64,000 nt of DNA, taken from NCBI GenBank assembly GCA_027488215.1, contig JAIYCB010000026.1:1-64000 (forward strand). Reading direction: 5' to 3'. The notes beneath the pieces were generated by a model. That model made no database searches. It worked only from the letters and a program-made list of their open reading frames with translations, and was not told the DNA's origin. A program made the position numbers and the translations under genes. Position 1 is the first letter of the stretch. Each line of letters begins with the position of its first letter. Source of the stretch: Comamonadaceae bacterium (GTDB lineage: Bacteria > Pseudomonadota > Gammaproteobacteria > Burkholderiales > Burkholderiaceae_C). Of the stretch, positions 56,541 to 64,000 are shown piece after piece.

Positions 56541-58283
56541 GTGAACCTTCCAAACCCAGCCATCGTTGCCCAAAGTGCCGTGCGCCGACTCCCGCGCCCG
56601 GTCCTGCTCTTGCTGTGTGTGGCCTACGTTTTGGCTGGTTTTTGGGGTCGTTCGCCCTGGAAATCACAAGATCTGGAGGCCTTAGGCTACATGCTGCAAC
56701 TGGCCCAGCCTGCAATAGGAGAAACCGCCAACTGGTTCAGACCCAGTTTGCTGGGTCAGCACGACCCGCAACTGGCGTTGCTGCCTTATTGGCTGGGAGC
56801 TGGCTTTCTGCAGTGGGCTCCGGCAGGTTGGGAGGACCTGTTCTCTCGACTGCCCTTTATGGGGATGCTGGGCCTGACATTGGCCGCCACCTGGTACGCG
56901 GTGTACGCCTTGGCCCGTCACCCTGCCGCTCAGCCAGTGGCCTTTGCCTTTGGTGGCGAGGCCAAGCCTGCTGACTATGCCCGTGCACTGGCTGACGGTG
57001 GACTGCTGGCTTTGCTGGCTTGTCTGGGCTTGGCTAGGCTGGCGCATGAAGCCACGCCAGCGCTCAGTCAACTGTGTTTTGCATCACTCATTTTTGTCGG
57101 CCTGTCCGCCTTGCCGCGCTGGCGTTTGCACAGTGGCTTGGCCATCGGTCTGGGCATGTTGGGCCTGACGCTGTCGGGGGCGCCCATTGTGGCTCTGTGG
57201 CTGGGCGTGGGCGGCTCGATGATCCGCGCCGTGGCCCCCATCGACCCTGCACAGGGCCGCATGCGCATGCTAGACCTGGGACTGCTGGCTTTGCTGTGCT
57301 TGCTGTGCGTCACCACCGCAGGCGCACTTGATTTGTGGCGCTGGCGTGTGATAACGCATGAGATGTTGGATGTGCACATCCTGGCCAAGCTGATGTTGTG
57401 GTTCACCTGGCCTGCCTGGCCTTTAGCCTTATGGTCCTTGTGGCGCTGGCGGGTACAGCTGACTCAAGCCTGGCACTACCCCCACCTGGCCTTGCCTTTG
57501 TGGTTTGTGGCCGTCACGGTTGGTGCCACCTGGTTAACTGGCTTGTCTGACCAGGCTTTGCTCTTGGCGCTGCCTGGGATTGCCGCGTTGGCAGCATTTG
57601 CGCTGCCCACTTTGCGTCGCAGCCTGGGGGCCTTGATCGACTGGTTCACTCTGCTTTTTTTCAGCTTTTGTGCGCTCGCCATCTGGGTGGTTTGGGTGGC
57701 CATGCAAACGGGCTTTCCGGCCAAGCCAGCGGCCAACGTGGCCAAACTGGCACCGGGATTTTTGCCAGAGTTTTCCGCCCTGGCTTTTGGCCTGGGCTTG
57801 TTGGCCACGCTGGCCTGGGCTTGGCTGGTCAAGTGGCGCATTGGCCATCACCGGGCAGCGCTCTGGAAGAGCATGGTCTTGCCCGCAGCTGGTGCGGTGC
57901 TGTGCTGGCTGCTGCTCATGAGCCTGTGGCTGCCCTTGCTCAACTTTGCCCGCAGCTATGGCCCCACGGTGCAAAAAGTGCAAGTCGTGACCGGTACCGC
58001 CCAATGTTTGCAATATGCGGGCATCAGCCAAGCGCAAGGCGCTGCCCTTTTGTTTCACGCCAAGGTGCGCCTGCAAGCGGCCATCACGCCGAGTGCCGAG
58101 TGTCCTTGGTTAGTGATGGATGAACGAAACCTGTCCTTGCTGGACGACCGGCTCAATGCTCTGGGCTGGACGCTCGAAGCCACCGCGGCCAGGCTGGGGG
58201 AGCGCAGCGACCGCCTGTTGATCTACCGACCCTCGCAGCCGTTCCAAGACAGCCCCATCCCGCCAGAACCAGCCAAGAACTGA
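56541..58283 (+). CDS. Polytopic membrane protein, possible glycosyltransferase of the ArnT/PMT type
   Basis: This 580-residue protein starts at a GTG and has about 12 hydrophobic segments, then a soluble C-terminal domain of about 130 residues. The stretch GFWGRSPWKSQDLEALGYM after the first helix resembles the acidic first loop of GT-C lipid-linked sugar transferases. The final domain (QYAGISQAQGAALLFHAKVR, CPWLVMDERN) is periplasmic in such enzymes. I do not recognise a specific family member, so transfer of a sugar to an envelope lipid or glycan is inference. The MATE exporter gene starts 3 bp later. Confidence 0.7.
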   Translation: MNLPNPAIVAQSAVRRLPRPVLLLLCVAYVLAGFWGRSPWKSQDLEALGYMLQLAQPAIGETANWFRPSLLGQHDPQLALLPYWLGAGFLQWAPAGWEDLFSRLPFMGMLGLTLAATWYAVYALARHPAAQPVAFAFGGEAKPADYARALADGGLLALLACLGLARLAHEATPALSQLCFASLIFVGLSALPRWRLHSGLAIGLGMLGLTLSGAPIVALWLGVGGSMIRAVAPIDPAQGRMRMLDLGLLALLCLLCVTTAGALDLWRWRVITHEMLDVHILAKLMLWFTWPAWPLALWSLWRWRVQLTQAWHYPHLALPLWFVAVTVGATWLTGLSDQALLLALPGIAALAAFALPTLRRSLGALIDWFTLLFFSFCALAIWVVWVAMQTGFPAKPAANVAKLAPGFLPEFSALAFGLGLLATLAWAWLVKWRIGHHRAALWKSMVLPAAGAVLCWLLLMSLWLPLLNFARSYGPTVQKVQVVTGTAQCLQYAGISQAQGAALLFHAKVRLQAAITPSAECPWLVMDERNLSLLDDRLNALGWTLEATAARLGERSDRLLIYRPSQPFQDSPIPPEPAKN

Positions 58284-58286
58284 GCC

Positions 58287-59654
58287 ATGTCCGAGCTGCG
58301 CACCATCGCCCACCATGCAGGCACCGTGCTGGTCGGGCAGCTGGCCGTCATGGCCTTTGGCGTAGCCGATACGGTGATTGCCGGGCGCTACAGCCCTCAC
58401 GCGCTGGCTGTGCTGTCCCTGGCCTCGTCCATTTACATCAGCATTTATGTGGCGCTCAACGGCATGCTTCAAGCGCTGCTGCCGGTGTGGGCCGAGCTGC
58501 ATGGCGGAGATCGTCGCGCAGAAATTGGGCGCTCGGTGCGCCAGTCGCTGTACATCTCGGCGGGTGCAGCGGCGCTGGGCATGACCGGTTTGTGGTTTCC
58601 CGACCCTTGGCTGTCGTGGACCCAGGTGCCCACCGAACTCTGGCCCGATGTGCGGGCCTATTTGCGCGTGTTGGCCCTGGCGCTGTTGCCTTCCTTGCTG
58701 TTTCGCATGTACAGCACGCTCAACCAAAGCCTGGGCTACCCGCGCTTGGTGACCTGGCTGCAAGCCGGCGCTCTCCTGGTCAAGATTCCCTTGTCAGTGC
58801 TGCTGACCTTTGGCGTAGGCGATGTACCGGGCATGGGCGTGGTGGGCTGCGCTTGGGCCACGCTGGCCGTCAACAGCTTGATGATGCTGACCGGGTTATG
58901 GCTACTGCACACGCAAGACATTTACCGCCCCTATCGGCTGTGGCGTCTGCCCGAAAAACCGCAATGGCCCGTGCTGGTGCATTTCTTGCGCTTGGGCGTG
59001 CCCGCCGGGCTGTCCATCATGGTGGAGGTGACGTCCTTCACCCTGATGGCTCTGTTCATTGCCCGCTTGGGCGCTGTGGCATCGGCCAGCCACCAGATTG
59101 CAGCCAGCATGGCGGCGGTGTTGTACATGGTGCCGCTGGCCCTGGGCATTGCCAGCAGCGCCCGCACCGGGTATTGGTTGGGCGCGGGTCACCCCCACCG
59201 CGCCCGGCAAGCGGCGGGGCTGGGCATCAACCTGGCGATCGGCGCGGCGGTGTTGTGCGCTGCAGCCTTGCTGCTGGGCCGCGAAACCATTGCTCACGCC
59301 TTCACCAACGACCCACTGGTGGCCAAAGCCGCCATGGTGTGGCTCGCTTGGGTGGCGGTCTACCACCTCGCCGATGCGGTGCAAGCGGTCTGCGCGTTTT
59401 TATTGCGCTGCTACCGCATCACCATCGCCCCACTGCTGATCTACACCGCCTTTTTGTGGGGCTTTGGACTGTATGGCGGCTACTTGTGGGCCTATGAAGA
59501 ATCAGCACTGAGCGGCTGGCTGCAATGGACCGGCCGCCCAGCCGTGGACACGTTCTGGATCAGCAGCAGCCTGGCCCTTGCGGCTATATCGGTACTTTTT
59601 GCGGCACTGGTGTGGAGCGTATCGCGGGTACCAACAGCTCAAGAGGACAAATAA
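58287..59654 (+). CDS. MATE family efflux transporter
   Basis: This 455-residue multidrug/toxin exporter has 12 predicted membrane helices in two homologous halves. Typical motifs include MAFGVADTVIAGRYSPHALA in the first half and the GAVASASHQIAASMAAVLYM region in the second. It exchanges cationic compounds against protons or sodium. It is tightly linked to the preceding membrane protein gene (3 bp), and its end overlaps the convergent CorA-type gene by 16 bp. Confidence 0.9.
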   Translation: MSELRTIAHHAGTVLVGQLAVMAFGVADTVIAGRYSPHALAVLSLASSIYISIYVALNGMLQALLPVWAELHGGDRRAEIGRSVRQSLYISAGAAALGMTGLWFPDPWLSWTQVPTELWPDVRAYLRVLALALLPSLLFRMYSTLNQSLGYPRLVTWLQAGALLVKIPLSVLLTFGVGDVPGMGVVGCAWATLAVNSLMMLTGLWLLHTQDIYRPYRLWRLPEKPQWPVLVHFLRLGVPAGLSIMVEVTSFTLMALFIARLGAVASASHQIAASMAAVLYMVPLALGIASSARTGYWLGAGHPHRARQAAGLGINLAIGAAVLCAAALLLGRETIAHAFTNDPLVAKAAMVWLAWVAVYHLADAVQAVCAFLLRCYRITIAPLLIYTAFLWGFGLYGGYLWAYEESALSGWLQWTGRPAVDTFWISSSLALAAISVLFAALVWSVSRVPTAQEDK

Positions 59655-60736
59655 CGCTGACGCCAGAAGATCCAAGCCAAAACAACCGCCACAGCCAACA
59701 TGAACAATTCAGTGAGCAGCAGTCCGCTTTCTGCATGCAGCGCTGGAAAGTGTTCAAAATTCATCCCAAAAAAACCAGTCACCAAATTCAAGGGCAAGAA
59801 GATAGCGGTCAACACCGTCAAAGTGCGCATCACTTCGTTGGTGCGGTTACTTTGTGCGTTGAAATGCATCTGAACAGCTGTTTCAGCACTTTGCTCCAAG
59901 CGCCCCACATGGTGCACCACCCGCTCAATGTGCTCCAGCACGTCGCGACTTCTGATTTTGAGCATCTCCAGGCTCTGTGCCGTGTACAGGTCAGACACTG
60001 ACCAAGTTGCCAATGCCGCATGCCATTCATGCACTGCAGAACGCTGATCTTCACAAATGTCATCCAAATGGTGCAAGGTCATTCGGGCATTGAGAAGTGC
60101 CGACCAATCATTGAACCGCGTGCGGGGATCAAGTAACTGAGCTTGCCAATGGTCCAACTCGCGTGTCATTTCCCGACGCAAATCAAGGTAGCCATCCACC
60201 ACATGGCTGACCATGCGCAACATCAAATCAGCAGGGTTGGCGGGCACCCGATGTACGGCTTGGGCGGGCGGCAATTGCGTGGCCATCAGCAAACGAGAAG
60301 CAAAGTGGTTTCGCACAGCGCAATCAGCAGGGTGTACCGAAATGACCAAACGATCCATCACTAAAAAAGCCACAGGACTGGTGTCGATCTTTCGCAAAAT
60401 ACCCGCTGTCTCTTGTCGATTTTCTTGAGGTAAAAGTTGACCGGGCCTGGCCACATCCGTTTCGGTTCGTCCGCGTGCCAAGCGCCTGAAAACCAGCAAA
60501 TCATAATCTGCGGTGTAGTCGTAATGAGACGGCAATTGGTTGTTCAACAAATCCTGAACATGCAATTCATTTAAATCAATCCCCAACTGTGCCTGCACAA
60601 AGACTTGAACTGTTTGTTGCAACAACTCAAACTCACGCCGAGAAAAAGCCATCCAAACATAGCCGCTAGGCGGCAAGCCTTGCGGCAATTCACTGGACTC
60701 TTGCACCTGGTGTGCATGGATACTGAAAACGCGCAT
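59639..60736 (-). CDS. CorA family divalent-cation channel
   Basis: This 365-residue CorA-type transporter has a long cytoplasmic alpha/beta domain and the pore signature GFFGMNFEHFP between the last two helices (LTAIFLPLNLVTGFFG and LLLTELFMLAVAVVLAW). GMN marks Mg2+/Co2+ channels of this family. Because the sequence is diverged from E. coli CorA, zinc or other metals remain possible. It is divergent from ppk2. Confidence 0.88.
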   Translation of the reverse strand: MRVFSIHAHQVQESSELPQGLPPSGYVWMAFSRREFELLQQTVQVFVQAQLGIDLNELHVQDLLNNQLPSHYDYTADYDLLVFRRLARGRTETDVARPGQLLPQENRQETAGILRKIDTSPVAFLVMDRLVISVHPADCAVRNHFASRLLMATQLPPAQAVHRVPANPADLMLRMVSHVVDGYLDLRREMTRELDHWQAQLLDPRTRFNDWSALLNARMTLHHLDDICEDQRSAVHEWHAALATWSVSDLYTAQSLEMLKIRSRDVLEHIERVVHHVGRLEQSAETAVQMHFNAQSNRTNEVMRTLTVLTAIFLPLNLVTGFFGMNFEHFPALHAESGLLLTELFMLAVAVVLAWIFWRQRYLSS

Positions 60737-60786
60737 GGGTACTTTCGTACAACAGCCACCTGTTGCTTTTCAATGAGTTTGCCGAC

Positions 60787-60804
60787 GTGTCATGAAATTG
60801 TCAT
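60787..60804 (+). promoter_or_regulatory. Pho-box-like direct repeat upstream of ppk2
   Basis: GTGTCATGAAATTGTCAT consists of two TGTCAT-containing 7-mers 11 bp apart, matching the PhoB consensus CTGTCAT-AWAW-CTGTCAY at 12 of 14 core positions. It lies 78 bp before the ppk2 ATG and 51 bp before the divergent CorA-type start. Confidence 0.6.
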
Positions 60805-60821
60805 GACAAGCAGCTGGCCTC

Positions 60822-60839
60822 TTGTCATCAAATCTTCAC
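60822..60839 (+). promoter_or_regulatory. Second, degenerate Pho-box-like repeat
   Basis: TTGTCAT-CAAA-TCTTCAC repeats the PhoB layout with a weaker right half. It lies nearer the likely ppk2 promoter, 43 bp before the ATG at 60883. Confidence 0.4.
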
Positions 60840-60882
60840 TCTGATGGACGACATTGTTTTTCATTTGTTTTGGAAATTCACC

Positions 60883-61791
60883 ATGTCATCCACCGAAACC
60901 ATCACCGATGCGCAAATGCGCCAGCTGCGCGAAGATCTGCTGGACAGCATGGACGAAGAACTGGAGCTGGAGCTCGACGACCGCTGGGAAGCAGGGACCG
61001 CAGCAAACGATGCCCAGACGGGCGAACGCATCCGTTATTTCAGGGAGCTGCTGCGCTTGCAGTCCGAACTGGTGATGCTGCAAGACTGGGTGGTCAAAAC
61101 CGGTCACCGCATGGTCATCATCTTTGAGGGCCGCGACGCCGCAGGCAAAGGTGGCGTGATCAAACGCATCACGCAGCGCCTGAACCCCCGCGTGTGCCGC
61201 GTGGCCGCCCTGCCAGCGCCCAACGACCGCGAGAAAACACAGTGGTACTTTCAGCGCTACATCTCGCACCTGCCGGCAGCGGGCGAAATCGTGTTGTTTG
61301 ACCGCAGCTGGTACAACCGCGCGGGCGTCGAGAAAGTCATGGGCTTTTGCAACGACGAACAATACGAAGAGTTCTTCCGCTCGGTGCCTGAGTTCGAAAA
61401 AATGCTGGTGCGCAGCGGCATTCAGCTAATCAAGTACTGGTTCTCCATCACTGACGATGAGCAACACGCCCGCTTTTTAGGGCGCATCCACGACCCGCTC
61501 AAGCAATGGAAGCTCAGCCCCATGGACTTAGAAAGCCGCCGCCGCTGGGAAGACTACACCCGTGCCAAAGAAACCATGATCGAGCGCACCCACATTCCCG
61601 AAGCGCCTTGGTGGGTCGTGCAAGCTGTGGACAAGAAAAAAGCGCGGCTCAATTGCATTGACCACTTGCTCAGCCAAGTGCCTTACCACGAGGTCGAGCA
61701 CCCGCAAATAGAACTGCCCGGACGGGTGCGCAACCCCGACTACATCCGCCACCCGGTGCCGTCTGAAATGATTATTCCGGAAAAATACTGA
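60883..61791 (+). CDS. ppk2: Polyphosphate kinase 2
   Basis: PPK2 reversibly transfers phosphate between polyphosphate and nucleotides, usually making GTP or ATP from polyphosphate. The 302-residue class I product has Walker A FEGRDAAGKGGVIKRI, Walker B LFDRSWYNRAGVEKVMGFC and the lid helix TRAKETMIERTHIPEAPWWV. The ATG at 60883 has GGAA upstream. An in-frame ATG at 60844 would start inside the candidate promoter region and is rejected. Pho-box-like repeats upstream point to phosphate-starvation control. Confidence 0.94.
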   Translation: MSSTETITDAQMRQLREDLLDSMDEELELELDDRWEAGTAANDAQTGERIRYFRELLRLQSELVMLQDWVVKTGHRMVIIFEGRDAAGKGGVIKRITQRLNPRVCRVAALPAPNDREKTQWYFQRYISHLPAAGEIVLFDRSWYNRAGVEKVMGFCNDEQYEEFFRSVPEFEKMLVRSGIQLIKYWFSITDDEQHARFLGRIHDPLKQWKLSPMDLESRRRWEDYTRAKETMIERTHIPEAPWWVVQAVDKKKARLNCIDHLLSQVPYHEVEHPQIELPGRVRNPDYIRHPVPSEMIIPEKY

Positions 61792-61806
61792 GCGGACGAA
61801 TCGGGC

Positions 61807-62823
61807 TCAGGCCTGACGACTGCCCAGCGGATCCCAGCCCTCCAACCATTGCACGAACTGTCCAAGCCCCTCTTGCAGAGGGGTGTCGGGCCAAGCATCC
61901 ACCCAGCTCAAAAGGCGTGACTCACTGGCACAGGTCAATGCCACGTCTGCGGTTTGCATGGGCGCGTGCTCAATGAGGGGGCTGGTCTGCAAAAGATCGG
62001 ACAGCACCTGGACAAAATCGATCACGCGTATCGGCCGTTGATGACCCACATTCACCACTGCCGCGCCCTGCCAGCGGGCCTGGTGATGGGCCAAGGCGAT
62101 CACTGCCGCGACGGTGTCGTCCACGTAGGTGAAGTCGCGCATCAGTTCCCCGCCGGCAAACAGCGTCACCGGCTGCTGTCGCCGAATGGCTTGTGCAAAC
62201 AGATATGGCGCCATGTCAGGCCGCCCCCAAGGTCCGTAGACCGTGAAAAATCTCATGCCCAAGCTTTGCAGGCCATATTGGGCATGAAAGGAAAACGCCA
62301 TGGCTTCATTGGCCTGTTTGGTGGCCGCATAAAAAGACTGGGGCCGGTCGGTCCTGTCGGCTTCCTCAAAAGGTGCTTCCGATCGCATTCCGTAAACACT
62401 CGACGAACTGGCATACAGCAAACGCGCAACCCGGTGCTGGTGACAGGCCAAAAGAACGTTGGCAAATCCAACCAGATTGGACGCGACAAAGTCTTGAGGC
62501 GCCTGCATGGAGTGGCGAACACCAGCCTGGGCGGCCAAATGGATGACCCGCTCGGGCCGAACACTGCCCATCCAATCCAGCAGCTCGCTGGGATGCGCCA
62601 CGTCGAGCCGTTGCCACTGCACGTTTGGCGCTTGTCGCACTGCAGCCATGCGCGCCGCACGCAGCCGTGAGGCCGTGCTGTTGGCATCAGGGTCCAGGGG
62701 GGTGCACCCAGCGTCATCAGCCCAATCGCAGGCGAACACGATGTGGCCCTTTTGTGCCAGATGCAAGGCCAGCCTTGAGCCAATAAAGCCGGCCGCACCA
62801 GTGACCATCCATGGAATTGTCAT
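61807..62823 (-). CDS. NAD-dependent epimerase, UDP-glucuronate 4-epimerase-like
   Basis: This is a short-chain dehydrogenase of about 338 residues that probably epimerises a UDP-sugar for envelope or capsule glycans. It has the cofactor loop MVTGAAGFIGSRLALHLAQK, HLAAQAGVRHSMQAPQDF, the catalytic Tyr-Lys in SFYAATKQANEAMA, and TVYGPWGRPDMAPYLFAQAI. The GPWGRPDMA motif is typical of UDP-glucuronate 4-epimerases. A GTG at 62847 is an in-frame alternative start. It is convergent with ppk2. Confidence 0.87.
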   Translation of the reverse strand: MTIPWMVTGAAGFIGSRLALHLAQKGHIVFACDWADDAGCTPLDPDANSTASRLRAARMAAVRQAPNVQWQRLDVAHPSELLDWMGSVRPERVIHLAAQAGVRHSMQAPQDFVASNLVGFANVLLACHQHRVARLLYASSSSVYGMRSEAPFEEADRTDRPQSFYAATKQANEAMAFSFHAQYGLQSLGMRFFTVYGPWGRPDMAPYLFAQAIRRQQPVTLFAGGELMRDFTYVDDTVAAVIALAHHQARWQGAAVVNVGHQRPIRVIDFVQVLSDLLQTSPLIEHAPMQTADVALTCASESRLLSWVDAWPDTPLQEGLGQFVQWLEGWDPLGSRQA

Positions 62824-62866
62824 AAAGTTGTGTTTTGATGCTGTCACGAGATTTTCAAATAGAAAT

Positions 62867-63673
62867 ATGACAGTTGTCCGAGAAAACCCAAAATCATTGT
62901 TTTTTTATTCACTGTCAAAGACACAAGCCGCTTGGTTGACGGCATTCGTTTTTTGCGCATGCGGTGTATTGCTGCACCATTCATCACTCAACCAAGAGTG
63001 GCTCATCCTGGGACATCAAAAGACCTGGCTCCCCGAGCAATTTTGGCTGTTTGTGACCCAGTGGGGTGACGCTGGGCAATGCTTGCTCTTGATGCTGATC
63101 CTCTTTGCCCGAGACGGCGGCAAACTGGCCTTGATCTTGAAAACCTGGCTCTTGGGGATCCCGTTTTCTATCGTGCTCAAGCACACGCTCAACATTCCGC
63201 GCCCCCTGAACATTCTCGAAGCCGAGTGGCTTCAAGCGATTGGCCAGCCTCCCCTGTTGGGTCATTCGATGCCCTCTGGCCATGCGATGGCCGCAGGCTC
63301 TGCCGCGGCGTTGTTGTTTTTATTCATGCGGTCGGATCGGCCTCGGCTTCTGTGGGCGGTGCTCTTCCTTTGGGCCCTGGTAGCGCTCTCGCGATTGTCG
63401 GTCGGGGCGCATTGGCCAGCCGATGTGGTCACGGGTTTCGGTCTGGGCGGGCTGCTGGTGATCTTGGCCTGCCATTGGGAAAAATTTCAACCCTGGGTGT
63501 TGAACCCCGACGCGCTGTGGACCCGTTTTGGGCTCGTCTCGTTGCAAGCCCTTGTCCTGTACTTGGTGTGGATTCCGCCCCTGGAAGGCTTCGGTATGGC
63601 CTTGGCTCGCGGGGCGATTTCAGCCGGCGTGCTGTTGAGCGTGCTTTTTTTATGGCCGCGTGCCCGAGCCTGA
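62867..63673 (+). CDS. PAP2-family membrane phosphatase
   Basis: This 268-residue integral membrane phosphatase shows the three PAP2 signatures: KHTLNIPRP, SMPSGHAMA and SRLSVGAHWPADV. It has about six helices. Likely substrates are undecaprenyl pyrophosphate, phosphatidic acid or a related lipid phosphate. The frame is open far upstream of 62867, but that part is antisense to the epimerase gene. The following flippase-like gene starts 8 bp later. Confidence 0.9.
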   Translation: MTVVRENPKSLFFYSLSKTQAAWLTAFVFCACGVLLHHSSLNQEWLILGHQKTWLPEQFWLFVTQWGDAGQCLLLMLILFARDGGKLALILKTWLLGIPFSIVLKHTLNIPRPLNILEAEWLQAIGQPPLLGHSMPSGHAMAAGSAAALLFLFMRSDRPRLLWAVLFLWALVALSRLSVGAHWPADVVTGFGLGGLLVILACHWEKFQPWVLNPDALWTRFGLVSLQALVLYLVWIPPLEGFGMALARGAISAGVLLSVLFLWPRARA

Positions 63674-63681
63674 GGCCGTCC

Positions 63682-64000
63682 GTGCTCAAAACACCCCAGC
63701 GGCTCCTGAAATTCATGACCATGCTCCTGGGTCTGTCGCTGGCATTGTGGCTGTTTGTCTGGGCCTGGGAAAAACTTGACCGACCCGATTTGGCCCATTG
63801 GTGGCACGCAGTGCCCATTTGGGTTTGGGCAGCCGCAGCCGCGACCTGGTCGTGTACCTTCTTTTTGCGCGCCATCAGGCTGCGCCAGGAGTGGCAATGG
63901 AAGCGACGCATCACCCTGCGAACCGCTTTGCACGTGGTGTTGCTGCACAACTCGGCGGCCTTGTTGATGCCTCTGCGAACGGGTGAATTGGGCTATCCGC
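63682..64000 (+). CDS. Flippase-like integral membrane protein (AglD/MprF-TM family), partial
   Basis: This reading frame runs off the window; 106 codons are visible. It starts at a GTG with GAGG 6 bp upstream; an ATG at 63715 is an alternative. Hydrophobic helices (LLGLSLALWLFVWAW and VWAAAAATWSCTFFLRAIR) precede a stretch HVVLLHNSAALLMPLRTGEL. The latter is characteristic of UPF0104 / lysylphosphatidylglycerol-synthase transmembrane proteins, a family of putative lipid flippases. It directly follows a PAP2 phosphatase, so lipid-carrier handling is a reasonable guess. Confidence 0.8.
   Translation, partial: MLKTPQRLLKFMTMLLGLSLALWLFVWAWEKLDRPDLAHWWHAVPIWVWAAAAATWSCTFFLRAIRLRQEWQWKRRITLRTALHVVLLHNSAALLMPLRTGELGYP

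Noticed and set aside
62841-62873. Pho-like half-sites CTGTCAC and ATGACAG upstream of the PAP2 gene
   Set aside because: The half-sites are inverted and 20-odd bp apart; neither has a proper direct-repeat partner at 11 bp.

Overview
The window looks like chromosomal DNA of a free-living betaproteobacterium of the Burkholderiales, most plausibly Comamonadaceae (Limnohabitans or Rhodoferax-like). This rests on high GC, dense codon-biased genes, several orphan Bug/TctC-type periplasmic receptors, and protein sequences typical of that group. No phage, insertion sequence, CRISPR array or tRNA was seen. No stretch longer than about 250 bp lacks a gene or RNA.

Left part (1-22.4 kb), mostly housekeeping. 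It holds a proton-pumping pyrophosphatase, an aldehyde dehydrogenase, and the molybdenum-cofactor genes moaA-mobA-moeA. An RND efflux pump lacks an outer-membrane partner. Then come rnhA with a yafS-like methyltransferase, divergent gloB-mltD, an orphan NMT1/SsuA-like receptor, and the recombination/replication operon dnaX-ybaB-recR. The 4.5S SRP RNA gene (ffs) sits just upstream of dnaX on the other strand. dnaX carries an A9 slippery run where both alternative frames stop quickly, so a short gamma product is likely. A methyltransferase and a hemerythrin follow, preceded by two FNR/Anr-like boxes.

Middle part (22.4-38.3 kb), the most coherent accessory system: a complete oxidative uronate/aldarate pathway. 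Leftward genes encode an SMP-30 lactonase, a DctP-DctQ-DctM TRAP importer, a glucarate-dehydratase-family enzyme, a talarate/galactarate dehydratase, a GarD-type galactarate dehydratase and three Bug receptors. One of those receptors is a pseudogene with an ATA start and a frameshift. Rightward genes encode a GntR/FCD regulator, GudD, GarR, GarL and uronate dehydrogenase. Together they convert galacturonate or glucuronate to aldarolactone, aldarate, 5-keto-4-deoxyglucarate, then pyruvate and tartronate semialdehyde, then glycerate. Sites sharing TCGTACAA lie in both promoter regions flanking the regulator.

Right part (38.4-64 kb). This holds an FMN 2-hydroxyacid dehydrogenase, a DinB polymerase with a large N-terminal insertion, a crotonase, an acetylpolyamine amidohydrolase-like deacetylase, and queF-yaaA head-to-head with truC (start codons overlap). 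It continues with an OYE-family reductase, another Bug receptor, an alpha/beta hydrolase, a TonB receptor, RhlE helicase, a BaiN-like flavoprotein and trxA-rho-rpmE2. Next are a multi-pass membrane protein with a MATE exporter and a CorA-type channel divergent from ppk2, with Pho-box-like repeats between them. Last come a sugar-nucleotide epimerase, a PAP2 phosphatase and the start of a flippase-like membrane protein cut by the window edge.
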